A stretch of DNA of 36,044 nucleotides from a virus. The notes beneath the pieces are model-generated. The model was not told the origin of the DNA. It searched no databases and saw nothing but the letters and a program-made list of their open reading frames with translations. Each line of letters starts with the position of its first letter. The stretch's first letter is position 1. The stretch is taken from IMG/VR virus record IMGVR_UViG_3300032286_000872, positions 1 through 36,044 of that record, one strand, 5' to 3'. Of the stretch, positions 7,223 through 17,435 are shown in pieces. The position numbers were made by a program, and so were the translations under genes.

Positions 7223-10200
7223 TTACTGTCCAACATTGATATTTGTTGCTGGGTCAATAACGACTGCCTTCTCATTATCTGCTACTGGGATTCTGCCGTC
7301 AACTGCAAGTGGCAGAGTCTCAATAATTTCTACCGAGTTTACTCCGGGAATATCTTGCACCAAGCCAATCAACTCAGAAAGAATAACAGCTTGACCAAGT
7401 CCCAAGCCACCAACGAATGAAGCCACTGCCGAACGAACAACCGCCGCAATCGTATTGATGGAGATACCATCACGAGTTCTGACTCGGAATGTCACTGCGA
7501 TTGAGCGCGGAATTGGCGGCAATACTGACACGTCTGTACCCGTGGCTTTAATGCCGGGGTAGCGGGAGATAGACGTAGGTACACCATCAACTGTTCTTTG
7601 CGCTTCGCGGATGAGGCCGCCGAAAATCTTATAGCCATCAACTCCAGTCTTGGGAGCAACTTCATACCCTAGCTTATGTACACAAGCAATTTCTGCGCCA
7701 AGTGCGTTTGAAATCTTTTGGTATGACTTAGCGGGAGTTAAATACAACTGAGAGTTTTCTGTATTCTTAGGGTCAATAGACCACCCTTGCACAAGCCTAA
7801 AAACAGAGAATGGAGTCTTTTCGATAAAGCCAATATTTTCTTCGTTTGCTGCAGAAACAATAATCTGTAGAGGAGCTGGAGAAGCACCGTTAGGCATCTC
7901 AAACTCAATGTACTGACAAATATTTGCAGACGGGCCATAAAAGCCAATTTCAGTTACGGTCCATGTGCCAACCAACGCAGTGGGGAACCAATTAGACGAG
8001 CCTTGTGCGCCTGAAGCAATTGAGAGCTTAGCTCCAACTACAACGGACTCAGCGTCAACAATACGGACTGGGCGCGGGTCAATAGTGTAGTCAAGAGGGT
8101 CTGTATCTGCGACCTCAACTTGTTTACCCCACCAGCCCTTACCAATCTCGTTTGTATTTCTTGTCTGAGTATCGTATACAACGTCTTCAATCGGAAGGAT
8201 TGAGCTATAGAGGATAGCTGTATTCTTGCCATCGTGGGCCACGAGCTGATATTGGCCGTCTGCACCTGAGCCAAAGCCGTTTAGGAAAACGTAGTCATCA
8301 GAGTTGACACCACATTGAGCCAGCAGCATTGTGTCTGTTGCGTAATCAGGAGCGGTCACGTTGTCTGAAGTGTTAGACAGCATGAGTGCCGAGAACCCAT
8401 CTGACAATCTTTTCAAAATGCCATAAGCGTAGACGCCTGAGATAGCTTCCGCATGAGTTCCTTGAGTTGCCACGTTGCCAAGAACTTCGACTCCTTGCGG
8501 GCCTGCCTTGTACTGAGTCTTAATGTTTTTCTCTGTGTAGACAGTAGGAACAAAGACAAGGTCTGTTGAGGCGGCAAGGGTGAGTGAATGGTTTTGGGTC
8601 AAGTTGGGAGCAATAACAACAATGCTTGTTGAGTTGTTTACCTGAACTACTGGGTAGCCTACATAGCCAGTCAATCCATAGGGGTTGCTATAGAGACTAC
8701 TATTCATAACTAGGCCGCTGTTGAGGGCGGGACAGTTCACTTCAGCGGGAAAGCCTGCCGAACGAACATACATCATATCGCCAATACGAGCCGATAGCGT
8801 TCCGCCTGCTGTACAGTCAATAGTTGCCAATCCTGCAGAGGGAGTATTGTAGGTAATATCTATGGTTGCCCCTATAGTCAACGGCTCAACTGATGAGACA
8901 GTAATACCAGCAATCGTACCTGACTGACCGTTTCTCATGAAATAGAGGCGACCGTGGGTTGAGTCAGCTTGCTGATAAATAATATTTGTGCCCACTCTAA
9001 ACCAAGTTTTTTCGTTAGCTGTGTTGGCTGCTGTTTGGTTAGCTAAAGGGGAAGCTACTCGGTATGGCCTGAGTAAGTCTGTTGTCAAAGCATTTGTGAC
9101 ACGAACAATAGCATCTTTGGGTAGTTGTTTTGTCTGTGCCGTCAAGAGGGGAAAGTACGCCGCTCCGTTCTCAGAAGACGCAGCATCAAGAACAACGGTT
9201 GAGTAGTTGTTTGCAAGGGTGTTCTTTGGATAAACAGCTCCGCTTGTACCCCTGAGTTTGGATGAGATTTGAATCTTGCTTGCGCCTTCAGCACGGGCAA
9301 TGTCTGCCTGAATGGGGAGCGAGGAAGCAGGAGCAAAATTAGCCCAACGACTAAAGGTGGCTGCGTTGGTAGGCATCAAGTAAACTTCTTCTCCGATTGA
9401 AGAGTAAGATGTTCCCAAGATAGAGTTGCCACTAGGGAAGACAGAATCTACAGACTGAGCCGTAGCTTTAATCTCTCCTAAAGTTGGGTTGTAGTCATAG
9501 ACTGAACATCCTTCTGAGCGATTAGCTGAGAAGACATGGAACAACAAGGCTGCTGCGGGAGTTGTGATGGATGCTGGCAAAGATGCCGTGTTTGTATAGT
9601 TAATATATGTCGAGCGAGGTGTCTCTGGTGCATTAGGAACAAGAACATCTGTTGTGTCTAATCCTAAAGTTGAGGCTGTGACAACAGGGGTGTCTGGCAA
9701 GTAAGCATTGATTGCATCAACCAAGTTTTTGAGAGTCTTAGGTGCTGTTGCAAATGACTGCACTTGATACTGAGATGCATTAAAGACCGTGCTTACAGCA
9801 CATGCCGTAGAAAGGTTGGTATAGTTAGGCACGCGGATAGTGAGTTCTGCCGCAGTAGGTTTAGCAACAATTGGCCACACTCCGACTGGCATTGAAGTTG
9901 CTGTCTGTGTTCCCAAGACTTGCAACAGACTATCTACTGTATATAAACCAGAGAAAGCACCGTCGGTTTGGTCTGCACCGCCGCTTGTGTAAATAATGTT
10001 TATCGTATACTTGCCGCCTGTAAAGAATATTTTGGCAAATGTTGCTAAGTAAATAGATGCGCTCGTTGAGTAGCTGGAACAAGTAATTGCTCCAGGAAGA
10101 GCCGACTCTAAAAGCGCAGGCAAGTTAGATAGTGCATAAGTTAAATTACCCAACAAGTTAACAGTGATTTCTCTTGTTGTGTAGTTGACTGAAACAGACG

Positions 10201-13200
10201 GAGAAGCCGCTGAGCCTGTGTTAATACAAACAATAGACCATACGTTACCTGCCTCGCCGCGAATAGCGGGACCGTAGTCAATTTGGTTCATAGCCAAAGT
10301 GATGACGTTAGCTCCTGGGTTGGTGACCTTAGCAGCAACTTCCAAAGAATAGTTATACGAGAACGGGTTAATAGAAAGACTGCCAGTTCCTGTCACTGTC
10401 TCAAGATATGTACTAACTGAAAGGGCGCTTGTAAGCTTGGTTGCATCTGGAGTTGTACCAAACAAGTCAATAGTGACTTTCTTGGTAGACTGAGCAATCA
10501 TCGTTACTAGGCCAGTTGATGTACCTGTGTTGGCAACAGAAGGAATATCTGCGCCTGTTTGAGCATAAGCAAAGGTTGTTGGAGTGACGCCTGTAATAGA
10601 AAATGTGCCGTTAACGGCTGTTGTTGGAGTCGCTGCAATGGTGACTCTTTGGCCGATTTTATAGCCATGGTTTTTATCGGTTGTAATCGTAACAACTTGA
10701 GCAGCTTTAGAAACATTGGTGATATTAGATATTTCCGTTGCTGAGTTAGCGAGCTGTACAGTGCCGCTGTCTGCAGAAGAGCCGATGTCTCCGCCTGCAA
10801 GAGCGTATGTAAAAGTCGTAGACGTAGGGGCGGTAGCAATAGTGAACGTGCCGTTCAGTGTTACTTGACTGCTTGATGCTACCGTAACTTTTTGTCCAGC
10901 GTAATAACCATGAGCAGATGCTGCTGTGACGGTTACAGTTCCCGAAGTCCTAGCAATTGTTGAGATTGTACGGGTTTGAGTGCTTGTTGGTACCTGGCGG
11001 CCACTATTCTGAATAGTGAGTTCAATGTTGTTACCAAGAACCCCTGGGAAGCCCGCCGTTCTAGCCGACACCACAAAGTTGTAGGCTGGTGATAGTGATT
11101 CGATATTGGCTACTGCTGTAATAGCTGGCTGGAACGTAGACAGAGTGATGTCTGTCAAGTTGTTTGTTGTCGTTAATCCAGTGACTGCGTATGTTCCTGT
11201 TGAGAGTAACGTACCAGGAATAACAGACTGAGACGCCATCTCTGCCGTAACAACGGTGTGAAGTTCAGCATTTTCATAAATATTCGCATGAGAAACAGTG
11301 ATGTCTGTTTTGTTTGGAGTCTGAGGATATACAACATTGAGTTTAATCTTGTTCGGGCCGCCAAACGACGTAGAACGAATAACAAGAGATGGCTCACTGC
11401 CACTAAGTCCTGCGCTATTGAGTTTATAAACGCCGACCGATTTACCAACAACCTTAAAGTCATTGAAGTCAAAGTTTTTGAATGGGCTTGTGACATCAAA
11501 GAACTCTTTATCAAAGTCTTCTGGGTCTTTTAAAGTAAAGTAATACTGTTGACCCTTACCGCCTGTTGCACTAATCAGGATTTCGTCAGAGATGACTGCT
11601 TTTTTGTAAAGAGGCAGAGTGACAGTTTTGTTAGCTGGGTCTAAATCCATCTCCACAACAAACTTGTCATACGGAGTCATAGACAAATCTTGAAGCCTGA
11701 AAGAGACGTTTGAGTATCTATTTAAAGTATCTGTTGTAACACCGATAGCACCAATAGGCTTAACGGCACTATCTGTTCTCATGAGTCCCAAAAACGGGGC
11801 TGATGTTTGGTTATTGTATACACGGCCAGTCCATCCTGACAACTTGCCTGTCACCCATGTCTCTTGGAATCCTAATGGGTAACTAACAACAAAGGAGGCC
11901 GCTTGAGCAATTGGATTGATAGATGTTTGAGTAACTTCTGTAAAGTTAGGGACAACCTTAAGATAGTCGCGTGCTCCGTAGCCTGCCGATGGAGCCGAAG
12001 GAAGTATAGTTTCTGTGACTATAGGGAAGCCTCCGTCTAGATAGACTGATGAAGACGAGCCAACGTGCGACTGAAGACTTGTTCCTTCGGCAGACGTAAA
12101 CAAGTTACCTGCTTTGCCAAAAGTTGCCACAATAGAAAGAGCACCATCAACGTAAGTATTTGTTCTTAAAAAGAAATACTGTCCTGTACTTCTTTCAGCA
12201 GAAGCACCAATTGTTTGAGAGTTAATCTCACTAACAACATCTTCAACGATAACAGAAGCTGAAGAAGTTAACGTGATGACTTGTGGGGTAACTTCAGATG
12301 TGAAAATCTTAAAAACAGGAGCGCCTTGATACGAGGTATCATACTCGTCTGCGAGCACAAAAACTGAAGACGCTTGGAAGGATGACACTTCAATAACAAT
12401 AGTGTCAACATTTGAGACACCGCGTACAATGTTCTTGATTCTGTAAAAACCAACGGCTCCGTCGGCAACTGACTTAAAGCCAGCTAGAGGGGTCGTTGCG
12501 TTTTCTTTTATATTAGTGAGGTAAACGTAATCACCAACCTCAGCGTTAATAAATAGTCCATTACCAAGTTGGTCTGTCAAAGAGACAGTCAGCTCATTAG
12601 AGTCAACATTGGTAACTTCAATGATGCCGCCTGTAATATTACCTGTCGTTTTAACATTTATGTTTCCATCTACCGCCATAATGAACTTAGATTGCCCAAA
12701 GCCGGGGTAGTCATTCGACAGGTCATATGTGCCGCTGGTTGTTGTCGTTGATTTAACAAAAGCACGAGTATTAATTGAAGCAATTTCAACAATATCGCCA
12801 GCTTGCAAACGAGACACAAAGCGAATATCGCCTGTATATCTATTAAATGTATAGTCTTTTGAAGCACCTACAGAAGTTCTATCAGCCAAGTCTGGAGAGA
12901 ACAGAGATGCTGCACCAATCCAATTACCCGCTGAGATAGTTACTTCACTTGATGAGTTATTTTCTTTATTTGATGTAATGATGAATCTGTTGTCTTGGAA
13001 GATAACAGTTACGCCTGGAATCTTAGACTGAAGAATCTCTCTCCAGTTATCGGCAGTAGCTACTGCCATAGTTACACCAAAGCGTGACAAAAAGTCTGTG
13101 TTTGTAATGTTGGCTACATTGACTGTTACACCGTCAACTATTGCCTGAAGGCCGGTGTACGGAGCACCTGTAATGGACCAACTTGAGAATGGATTAGACG

Positions 13201-14686
13201 ATATAGTTGCCGTCTGTCCCTTGAATGACTGAAGAATACCGTTCTTGTAAAGATAGATAGGTCTTTGTGATACCGTTGGGAATCCCAAAACAGCCTGCAA
13301 GTCACCTGAGATGACTCTAATTTCTTCTGCAGCATTTGTTCTGTCAATGGCAACAATACGACGACCGTTGTCAATAACGCGGAAGTCTAGGATGCCTTCT
13401 GCGTCAGAGTTAAGGTCACGAACAACTTCATAAGCGGTTGCCGCTGTAATATCTTTGTAGTTTGAAGGAGCTATGGTGTAAACATATGGAATATTGTCAA
13501 TCAAGAATGTAATCGACATTCCCGCTTGAATAACATAAGGAGCTAACTGCGCCGCTGTTACAATTGCTGGCGTGACAGGGGCTTGGGCTGTTCTAAAGCC
13601 TTGCTCTAAACCAGATGCCCTAGCCAGGAGAAGTTCATAATCTTGTCCCGCAAAGACTGGCTCAAGCAACGAACCGTCGTCGATATAAACTGTTGTAGGT
13701 TCGCCTCTCTCAAGTGGACGAATAACAGAAGCGGACACAACTTTTTTCTTAGTATCAGCATCAACAACTGATAGTAAAGCAGAGTTGATTGCTCCAATTG
13801 TACCGCGAGCTAGGGTGTTGGGGTAATCTTTAATACGAAGCCTTAGAGAAGCATCTGACTCAGTGTCGGCACCATTGACGAATGGCAGACTGTTGGCGAC
13901 AGTTGCTCCTGCAAAAGGGGGAGCTGAAAACTCAGAGATAGCCCCTGAAGCAATATTACCTAGTACACCAAACTGTGAACAAGTGACTGGCACTGTAACA
14001 GAGTCTTCTCCATCAGCCAAGATGATTGATGTATCAGTAGTGAACTGAATAGCAGGAGCGTCTGAGTACGCAGGAACTTGTACAACCGTAGAAGCGTTAA
14101 TGGTTCTGTCGCCGCCCTGGGCTAAGACAATTTCATCTGTGTAAGGATGGTCTTTTGTAAGGGGGTCAACTAGATTGATAATCCAATAAGTGCCTGTTGT
14201 TGTAATACTTGAATATGAAATTGGGCCTTCAAAGGAGTCTACAGTATTGCGGCCAATATAAATTTGGCCGTTGGTTGGAGTCTGAGCAAACATTTCAGAG
14301 GCATCTTGTACATAAAGAACGAGCGAGCCTGCGTATGGAGCTGGCTTACCTGCGTATGGACGAGTTGAAATTTTTGTAAAGGCAGAACCAATAGTAACCG
14401 AACCAGTTGCCTGAAGCGCTGACTGACGGCCCACTCCGCCTTGGCCGTTGGGGATTTTGAGAGATTCAGCTAGGTCGTCGAGTCTTACGTCTGTAAGGTT
14501 ATCTACTTCAGTAACTTCAAGGACTTTGAGAACAGAAAGCTGTGCCTGATAGACCTGCTGCGCAACGGCTTCCATCAATGTAACAAGAGCACCGCCTGCC
14601 TGAAAGTCAGTAATATCAGTGTTATTCTTGATTCTTCTGACCCAAGTGCCGAGTAGCTGCTCTTTAGATTTAATAGTAACTGTCAC
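7223..14686 (-). CDS. Giant baseplate J-like wedge protein, 2487 aa
   Basis: The first about 350 residues show the Baseplate_J pattern: a helical start, GNIASGAISEFSAPP, then GADTESDASLRLRIKDYPNTLARGT. The last about 180 residues give the matching C-terminal half: DGYKIFGGLIREAQRTVDG, YPGIKATGTDVSVLPPIPR, LGLGQAVILSELIGLVQDI and PGVNSVEII. P2 gpJ and Mu gp47 are about 300-380 aa, so some 1900 residues of beta-rich modules are inserted between the halves. Two tandem Ig-like repeats (HGYYAGQKVTV and HGYKIGQRVTI units) are among them. Role: the wedge that forms the baseplate ring around the hub, with the insert probably on the outside. The start is GTG with SD GAGGAG 8 bases upstream. The frame is intact over 7.4 kb with no sign of an intein. 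Confidence 0.88.
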   Translation of the reverse strand: MTVTIKSKEQLLGTWVRRIKNNTDITDFQAGGALVTLMEAVAQQVYQAQLSVLKVLEVTEVDNLTDVRLDDLAESLKIPNGQGGVGRQSALQATGSVTIGSAFTKISTRPYAGKPAPYAGSLVLYVQDASEMFAQTPTNGQIYIGRNTVDSFEGPISYSSITTTGTYWIINLVDPLTKDHPYTDEIVLAQGGDRTINASTVVQVPAYSDAPAIQFTTDTSIILADGEDSVTVPVTCSQFGVLGNIASGAISEFSAPPFAGATVANSLPFVNGADTESDASLRLRIKDYPNTLARGTIGAINSALLSVVDADTKKKVVSASVIRPLERGEPTTVYIDDGSLLEPVFAGQDYELLLARASGLEQGFRTAQAPVTPAIVTAAQLAPYVIQAGMSITFLIDNIPYVYTIAPSNYKDITAATAYEVVRDLNSDAEGILDFRVIDNGRRIVAIDRTNAAEEIRVISGDLQAVLGFPTVSQRPIYLYKNGILQSFKGQTATISSNPFSSWSITGAPYTGLQAIVDGVTVNVANITNTDFLSRFGVTMAVATADNWREILQSKIPGVTVIFQDNRFIITSNKENNSSSEVTISAGNWIGAASLFSPDLADRTSVGASKDYTFNRYTGDIRFVSRLQAGDIVEIASINTRAFVKSTTTTSGTYDLSNDYPGFGQSKFIMAVDGNINVKTTGNITGGIIEVTNVDSNELTVSLTDQLGNGLFINAEVGDYVYLTNIKENATTPLAGFKSVADGAVGFYRIKNIVRGVSNVDTIVIEVSSFQASSVFVLADEYDTSYQGAPVFKIFTSEVTPQVITLTSSASVIVEDVVSEINSQTIGASAERSTGQYFFLRTNTYVDGALSIVATFGKAGNLFTSAEGTSLQSHVGSSSSVYLDGGFPIVTETILPSAPSAGYGARDYLKVVPNFTEVTQTSINPIAQAASFVVSYPLGFQETWVTGKLSGWTGRVYNNQTSAPFLGLMRTDSAVKPIGAIGVTTDTLNRYSNVSFRLQDLSMTPYDKFVVEMDLDPANKTVTLPLYKKAVISDEILISATGGKGQQYYFTLKDPEDFDKEFFDVTSPFKNFDFNDFKVVGKSVGVYKLNSAGLSGSEPSLVIRSTSFGGPNKIKLNVVYPQTPNKTDITVSHANIYENAELHTVVTAEMASQSVIPGTLLSTGTYAVTGLTTTNNLTDITLSTFQPAITAVANIESLSPAYNFVVSARTAGFPGVLGNNIELTIQNSGRQVPTSTQTRTISTIARTSGTVTVTAASAHGYYAGQKVTVASSSQVTLNGTFTIATAPTSTTFTYALAGGDIGSSADSGTVQLANSATEISNITNVSKAAQVVTITTDKNHGYKIGQRVTIAATPTTAVNGTFSITGVTPTTFAYAQTGADIPSVANTGTSTGLVTMIAQSTKKVTIDLFGTTPDATKLTSALSVSTYLETVTGTGSLSINPFSYNYSLEVAAKVTNPGANVITLAMNQIDYGPAIRGEAGNVWSIVCINTGSAASPSVSVNYTTREITVNLLGNLTYALSNLPALLESALPGAITCSSYSTSASIYLATFAKIFFTGGKYTINIIYTSGGADQTDGAFSGLYTVDSLLQVLGTQTATSMPVGVWPIVAKPTAAELTIRVPNYTNLSTACAVSTVFNASQYQVQSFATAPKTLKNLVDAINAYLPDTPVVTASTLGLDTTDVLVPNAPETPRSTYINYTNTASLPASITTPAAALLFHVFSANRSEGCSVYDYNPTLGEIKATAQSVDSVFPSGNSILGTSYSSIGEEVYLMPTNAATFSRWANFAPASSLPIQADIARAEGASKIQISSKLRGTSGAVYPKNTLANNYSTVVLDAASSENGAAYFPLLTAQTKQLPKDAIVRVTNALTTDLLRPYRVASPLANQTAANTANEKTWFRVGTNIIYQQADSTHGRLYFMRNGQSGTIAGITVSSVEPLTIGATIDITYNTPSAGLATIDCTAGGTLSARIGDMMYVRSAGFPAEVNCPALNSGLVMNSSLYSNPYGLTGYVGYPVVQVNNSTSIVVIAPNLTQNHSLTLAASTDLVFVPTVYTEKNIKTQYKAGPQGVEVLGNVATQGTHAEAISGVYAYGILKRLSDGFSALMLSNTSDNVTAPDYATDTMLLAQCGVNSDDYVFLNGFGSGADGQYQLVAHDGKNTAILYSSILPIEDVVYDTQTRNTNEIGKGWWGKQVEVADTDPLDYTIDPRPVRIVDAESVVVGAKLSIASGAQGSSNWFPTALVGTWTVTEIGFYGPSANICQYIEFEMPNGASPAPLQIIVSAANEENIGFIEKTPFSVFRLVQGWSIDPKNTENSQLYLTPAKSYQKISNALGAEIACVHKLGYEVAPKTGVDGYKIFGGLIREAQRTVDGVPTSISRYPGIKATGTDVSVLPPIPRSIAVTFRVRTRDGISINTIAAVVRSAVASFVGGLGLGQAVILSELIGLVQDIPGVNSVEIIETLPLAVDGRIPVADNEKAVVIDPATNINVGQ
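10505..10965 (-). repeat. Tandem protein-level repeat (two Ig-like units) inside baseplate J
   Basis: Two units of about 70 codons are adjacent, at roughly 10745-10965 and 10505-10715. Each has the pattern VTVT..S.HGY..GQ.VT..., then NGTF.I....T.TTF.YA..G.DI. and a closing GT. They have diverged in DNA but align across the whole unit as protein. Such units are common add-on domains in phage structural proteins. Confidence 0.7.
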
Positions 14687-14756
14687 GCGCCCAACTCCTC
14701 AATAAGATTCAGGTGAGTTCATTTTAAGATGACTGGTGTTATTTTTCAAGAAGAAT

Positions 14757-16313
14757 TTAAGTCGAAACGAAGCTCAACGGAATTAATACATTGGAACCGT
14801 CAACAGTAACAATCATATTGATTGAGACAGAAGTTTCTGTTACGTCAAGATTCTGAATGACAACATTTGAATACCTGCCGTCAGATAGTATAACTTCTTG
14901 TAATATTTCAGAAAAAGCTGCTGCTAGTTCAATGTTTCCGTAAAAGCGCTCGCCAATGGCATTTGCAAAAGGGACGCCATAATTAGGGTGAAAAGACAAC
15001 TCATTGATATTAGTAGATAATAAAGAAAATATGGCCTGACGGACTGCTGGCATTCCATAAACAATATCAAAGTCACCATTCTTGCCAATTTGAATTTCGC
15101 CTGTTCTCTCGTCTCGACGAATGTCAACGCCAAAGTCTAGTAAGGCTTTATCAAGTCTTTTAAGAACATCGAGGGAAGGCTGCTTGCCTGCAATAAGAGG
15201 CGACTGAGCAACAACAGGGACTAGAAGGAGTGAATCTTCATTTGCTGTCTGAGGTTTATAGATTTTGACGTAGGCTTTTTCTGAAAGTTTTAGCTTAGCT
15301 AGGTCGGCTGTACCCGATAGAGAGACAATCATTGTTCCGTCATCAAACTTAACAATCTTTAAAACTGAACGAGTCTCTTCTCTTACAGTATACGAACCAA
15401 CTTTAACTTTTATTCCGACTTTAACTTCATTTGCTCTATTTGATGAAATTTTTACTGAGGACAAAGTTCCTGGTCCTAGCAAGTATTCCTTAGAGCCTGT
15501 CTTGTCTACGTAGGGCGGCTGAAGATTATTAAGGGAAGCAATATCAAACCATTGGTCTTTTGAGTTAAGATACTTTTCAGCCATTTCCTCTAATGAGCCA
15601 ACGAAAGGGACTGAGATAGCCGTTGTATAGGACTGGTCAAAAACGACTTGAGAACCTGGGTCTGTATTCCTGTTAGCAACAGCAAGGAGATTGGGCTGCT
15701 GAACAGTCTGTTGTTGCAGATAATAAATAACACCGTCAATTTCATCAGCTAAGTCCAAGACGTTGCTAATTTGCTCTAGCTCTTGTATAGCATAACCTCT
15801 TTGCTCTTCCGCAATAGAGAATCCCTGCACGATAGCCCCATCATCGTCACCGAGGCCAACGATTTGCGCAGCGGTTGATGCACTGCTACGCAAAAAGCGT
15901 GCCATATCTTTAAAATCAGAAATAGATAGGTCGGCCAGACGCTTTTGTTCTTCTTTGAGGATTAAAGCTTCTGAGGGGGTAAGTGAGATGTCAGATAATG
16001 AGACGTAAGATAAGATTGGCTTGTACTTAATAAATTTTGACAAGTTAATGAACGGATTGGTACTTGTTGAAGGGAATATTTTTTGCGTCGTAATTTCGTT
16101 ATTAAGGTCTTTAAGGAGTCTAATAAAAAAGTCAGACTTAGGAAGACTTTTATTAAACTCTGGCTTTAGTTTAAGTTCCCAGTTTTGAACAAACCAATTC
16201 CACCTGTTAATAGCAATGGTCTGTACGTTTGCCAAAGTAAACGGAGCATTCTTGGATACTTGGATATATCCGAGATAGTCAGTCATTACTTGGTCTAAAT
16301 ACGTGTAAGACAT
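14757..16313 (-). CDS. Baseplate wedge protein with LysM-like and gp25-like domains, 518 aa
   Basis: The C-terminal about 130 residues (385-515) are a gp25/GpW-type wedge domain: VYGMPAVRQAIFSLLSTN, then the signature ELSFHPNYGVPFANAIGE and a closing beta region. Residues about 235-290 (VGSLEEMAEKYLNSKDQWF, DIASLNNLQPPYV) look like a LysM fold, as in T4 gp53. The N-terminal 200 residues are helical and unassigned. One chain thus seems to combine gp53-like and gp25-like wedge parts that T4 encodes separately; P2 gpW and T4 gp25 are only about 115-135 aa. It would join the sheath's first ring to the J wedge. The order W-J-I-H is as in P2. SD AAGG overlaps the stop of the upstream gene. Confidence 0.8.
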   Translation of the reverse strand: MSYTYLDQVMTDYLGYIQVSKNAPFTLANVQTIAINRWNWFVQNWELKLKPEFNKSLPKSDFFIRLLKDLNNEITTQKIFPSTSTNPFINLSKFIKYKPILSYVSLSDISLTPSEALILKEEQKRLADLSISDFKDMARFLRSSASTAAQIVGLGDDDGAIVQGFSIAEEQRGYAIQELEQISNVLDLADEIDGVIYYLQQQTVQQPNLLAVANRNTDPGSQVVFDQSYTTAISVPFVGSLEEMAEKYLNSKDQWFDIASLNNLQPPYVDKTGSKEYLLGPGTLSSVKISSNRANEVKVGIKVKVGSYTVREETRSVLKIVKFDDGTMIVSLSGTADLAKLKLSEKAYVKIYKPQTANEDSLLLVPVVAQSPLIAGKQPSLDVLKRLDKALLDFGVDIRRDERTGEIQIGKNGDFDIVYGMPAVRQAIFSLLSTNINELSFHPNYGVPFANAIGERFYGNIELAAAFSEILQEVILSDGRYSNVVIQNLDVTETSVSINMIVTVDGSNVLIPLSFVST

Positions 16314-16321
16314 TGAAAACC

Positions 16322-17401
16322 TTAAATAATTGGTGGTTTAGATGAAATTAATCCGCCGTAATCGCTGACACTCTGAGCACCCTCAAGCTTTCTCTGAAAA
16401 GACTTGGCTCTTTGAAGTGCGCCGCTCAGCGTAAATGAGTTGACTCCTCCAAGGTCGCCATTAGGGCCGAATCTATCAACCGCTTTTCTATTATCCTTAC
16501 CTACTTCAGCCAAGTCAAACCCTTGTAGGACAATATTGTACTTGTATAAATACGGTTGGTTAGCATTCTTTTGAAATGCAAAATTTTTAACGATTACCTG
16601 CCACTGCATATTGTCTTTTTGTGATTCAAAATATAACTTAACGTCTTCTGGGCTATTTTCTTTAAGGTGGCCGTAAGCATTCAAGAAAGTGTGTAATAGA
16701 TGGATTTCAACGTAACCGTTTGTTGCATTTGGTTTGTTGCTAAAACGAGATAGGTCTACGCCGACAATATTTGCTAACTTAGATGCCGTACTATCTTCAG
16801 GAACATTGTTTCTAATGGCGGAAGAATTGTACCTTTGGGCTGTTGAGGCTAGACCTTCGAGCAATCCCATGGCTCCAACAGCCCCCTGGTCTGCAGCTCC
16901 AGAAACAGCCTCAAAAGCATTTGCTGCCTTATTAAAAGTATTGGCCAGCAATCCGCCTTTAAGTATTCTTCTAAAATTATTCTCTCCTGCTGCAGGGGCA
17001 TCGAGAGTGTCTGTTGTTAAATCTTTTGCATACTTACGGCTAATTCCTATTCCCGTAGTGCCTGAAAGGGCAACCTGCCAAAAGACCGTTGGAGAGGTTT
17101 CTTCTACGACTCCACCTAACGTGGGGATAAGCTGAGAAGCTGACACCATTTGATAGCTTAGGGCTTCTGGAGGGATAGGCAGTGAGTAATAAATCACTTT
17201 ATCTTTATTAACTATCTTAAATCTATATGGATAAGTCTTATACCAGTCTTCAGAAGAAACTGTATAGAACGGGCCTCTGCCTTCTGCTATACCCATTGAT
17301 TCAATAACTTCAGTAAACATACGGTTGAGAGAGTTTGCACCGTCTGTTTTTTCTTTTAACTTATTTGCGCCTAGTTGTACTAATGCTTTAAGATTAAACA
17401 T
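16322..17401 (-). CDS. Tail-tube initiator / baseplate hub-associated protein, 359 aa
   Basis: It lies between spike and gp25-like genes. Residues about 55-115 (YPYRFKIVNKDKVIYYSLPIP, PEALSYQ, PTLGGVVEETSPTVFWQV) resemble the first domain of tail or baseplate proteins that initiate the tube, where a P..PE.L motif and a conserved G..E segment are typical. A second beta domain lies around 225-300 (VEIHLLHTFLNAYG, WQVIVKNFAFQKNANQP, LYKYNIVLQGFDLAEVG). A helical, Ala-rich linker joins them (120-215). The C-terminus is basic and helical. SD GGGGAG lies 5 bases before the ATG. The role as tube initiator (like T4 gp48/gp54) is inferred from position and pattern; it could be another hub component. 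Confidence 0.6.
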   Translation of the reverse strand: MFNLKALVQLGANKLKEKTDGANSLNRMFTEVIESMGIAEGRGPFYTVSSEDWYKTYPYRFKIVNKDKVIYYSLPIPPEALSYQMVSASQLIPTLGGVVEETSPTVFWQVALSGTTGIGISRKYAKDLTTDTLDAPAAGENNFRRILKGGLLANTFNKAANAFEAVSGAADQGAVGAMGLLEGLASTAQRYNSSAIRNNVPEDSTASKLANIVGVDLSRFSNKPNATNGYVEIHLLHTFLNAYGHLKENSPEDVKLYFESQKDNMQWQVIVKNFAFQKNANQPYLYKYNIVLQGFDLAEVGKDNRKAVDRFGPNGDLGGVNSFTLSGALQRAKSFQRKLEGAQSVSDYGGLISSKPPII

Positions 17402-17435
17402 TGTTACTCCCCATATCTATTTTAAGAGACATGGC

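Noticed and set aside
10507-10839. Minus-strand frame of 110 codons within baseplate J
   Set aside because: Out-of-frame shadow, Leu/Gln-rich from repeat composition.
14687-14756. Short ORF (MNSPESY) and possible hairpin in the gap before baseplate J
   Set aside because: Seven codons, no SD, and no stable stem found.
16734-17135. Plus-strand frame of 133 codons opposite the tail-initiator-like gene
   Set aside because: Antisense shadow of a well-supported gene; no SD and no recognisable protein pattern.
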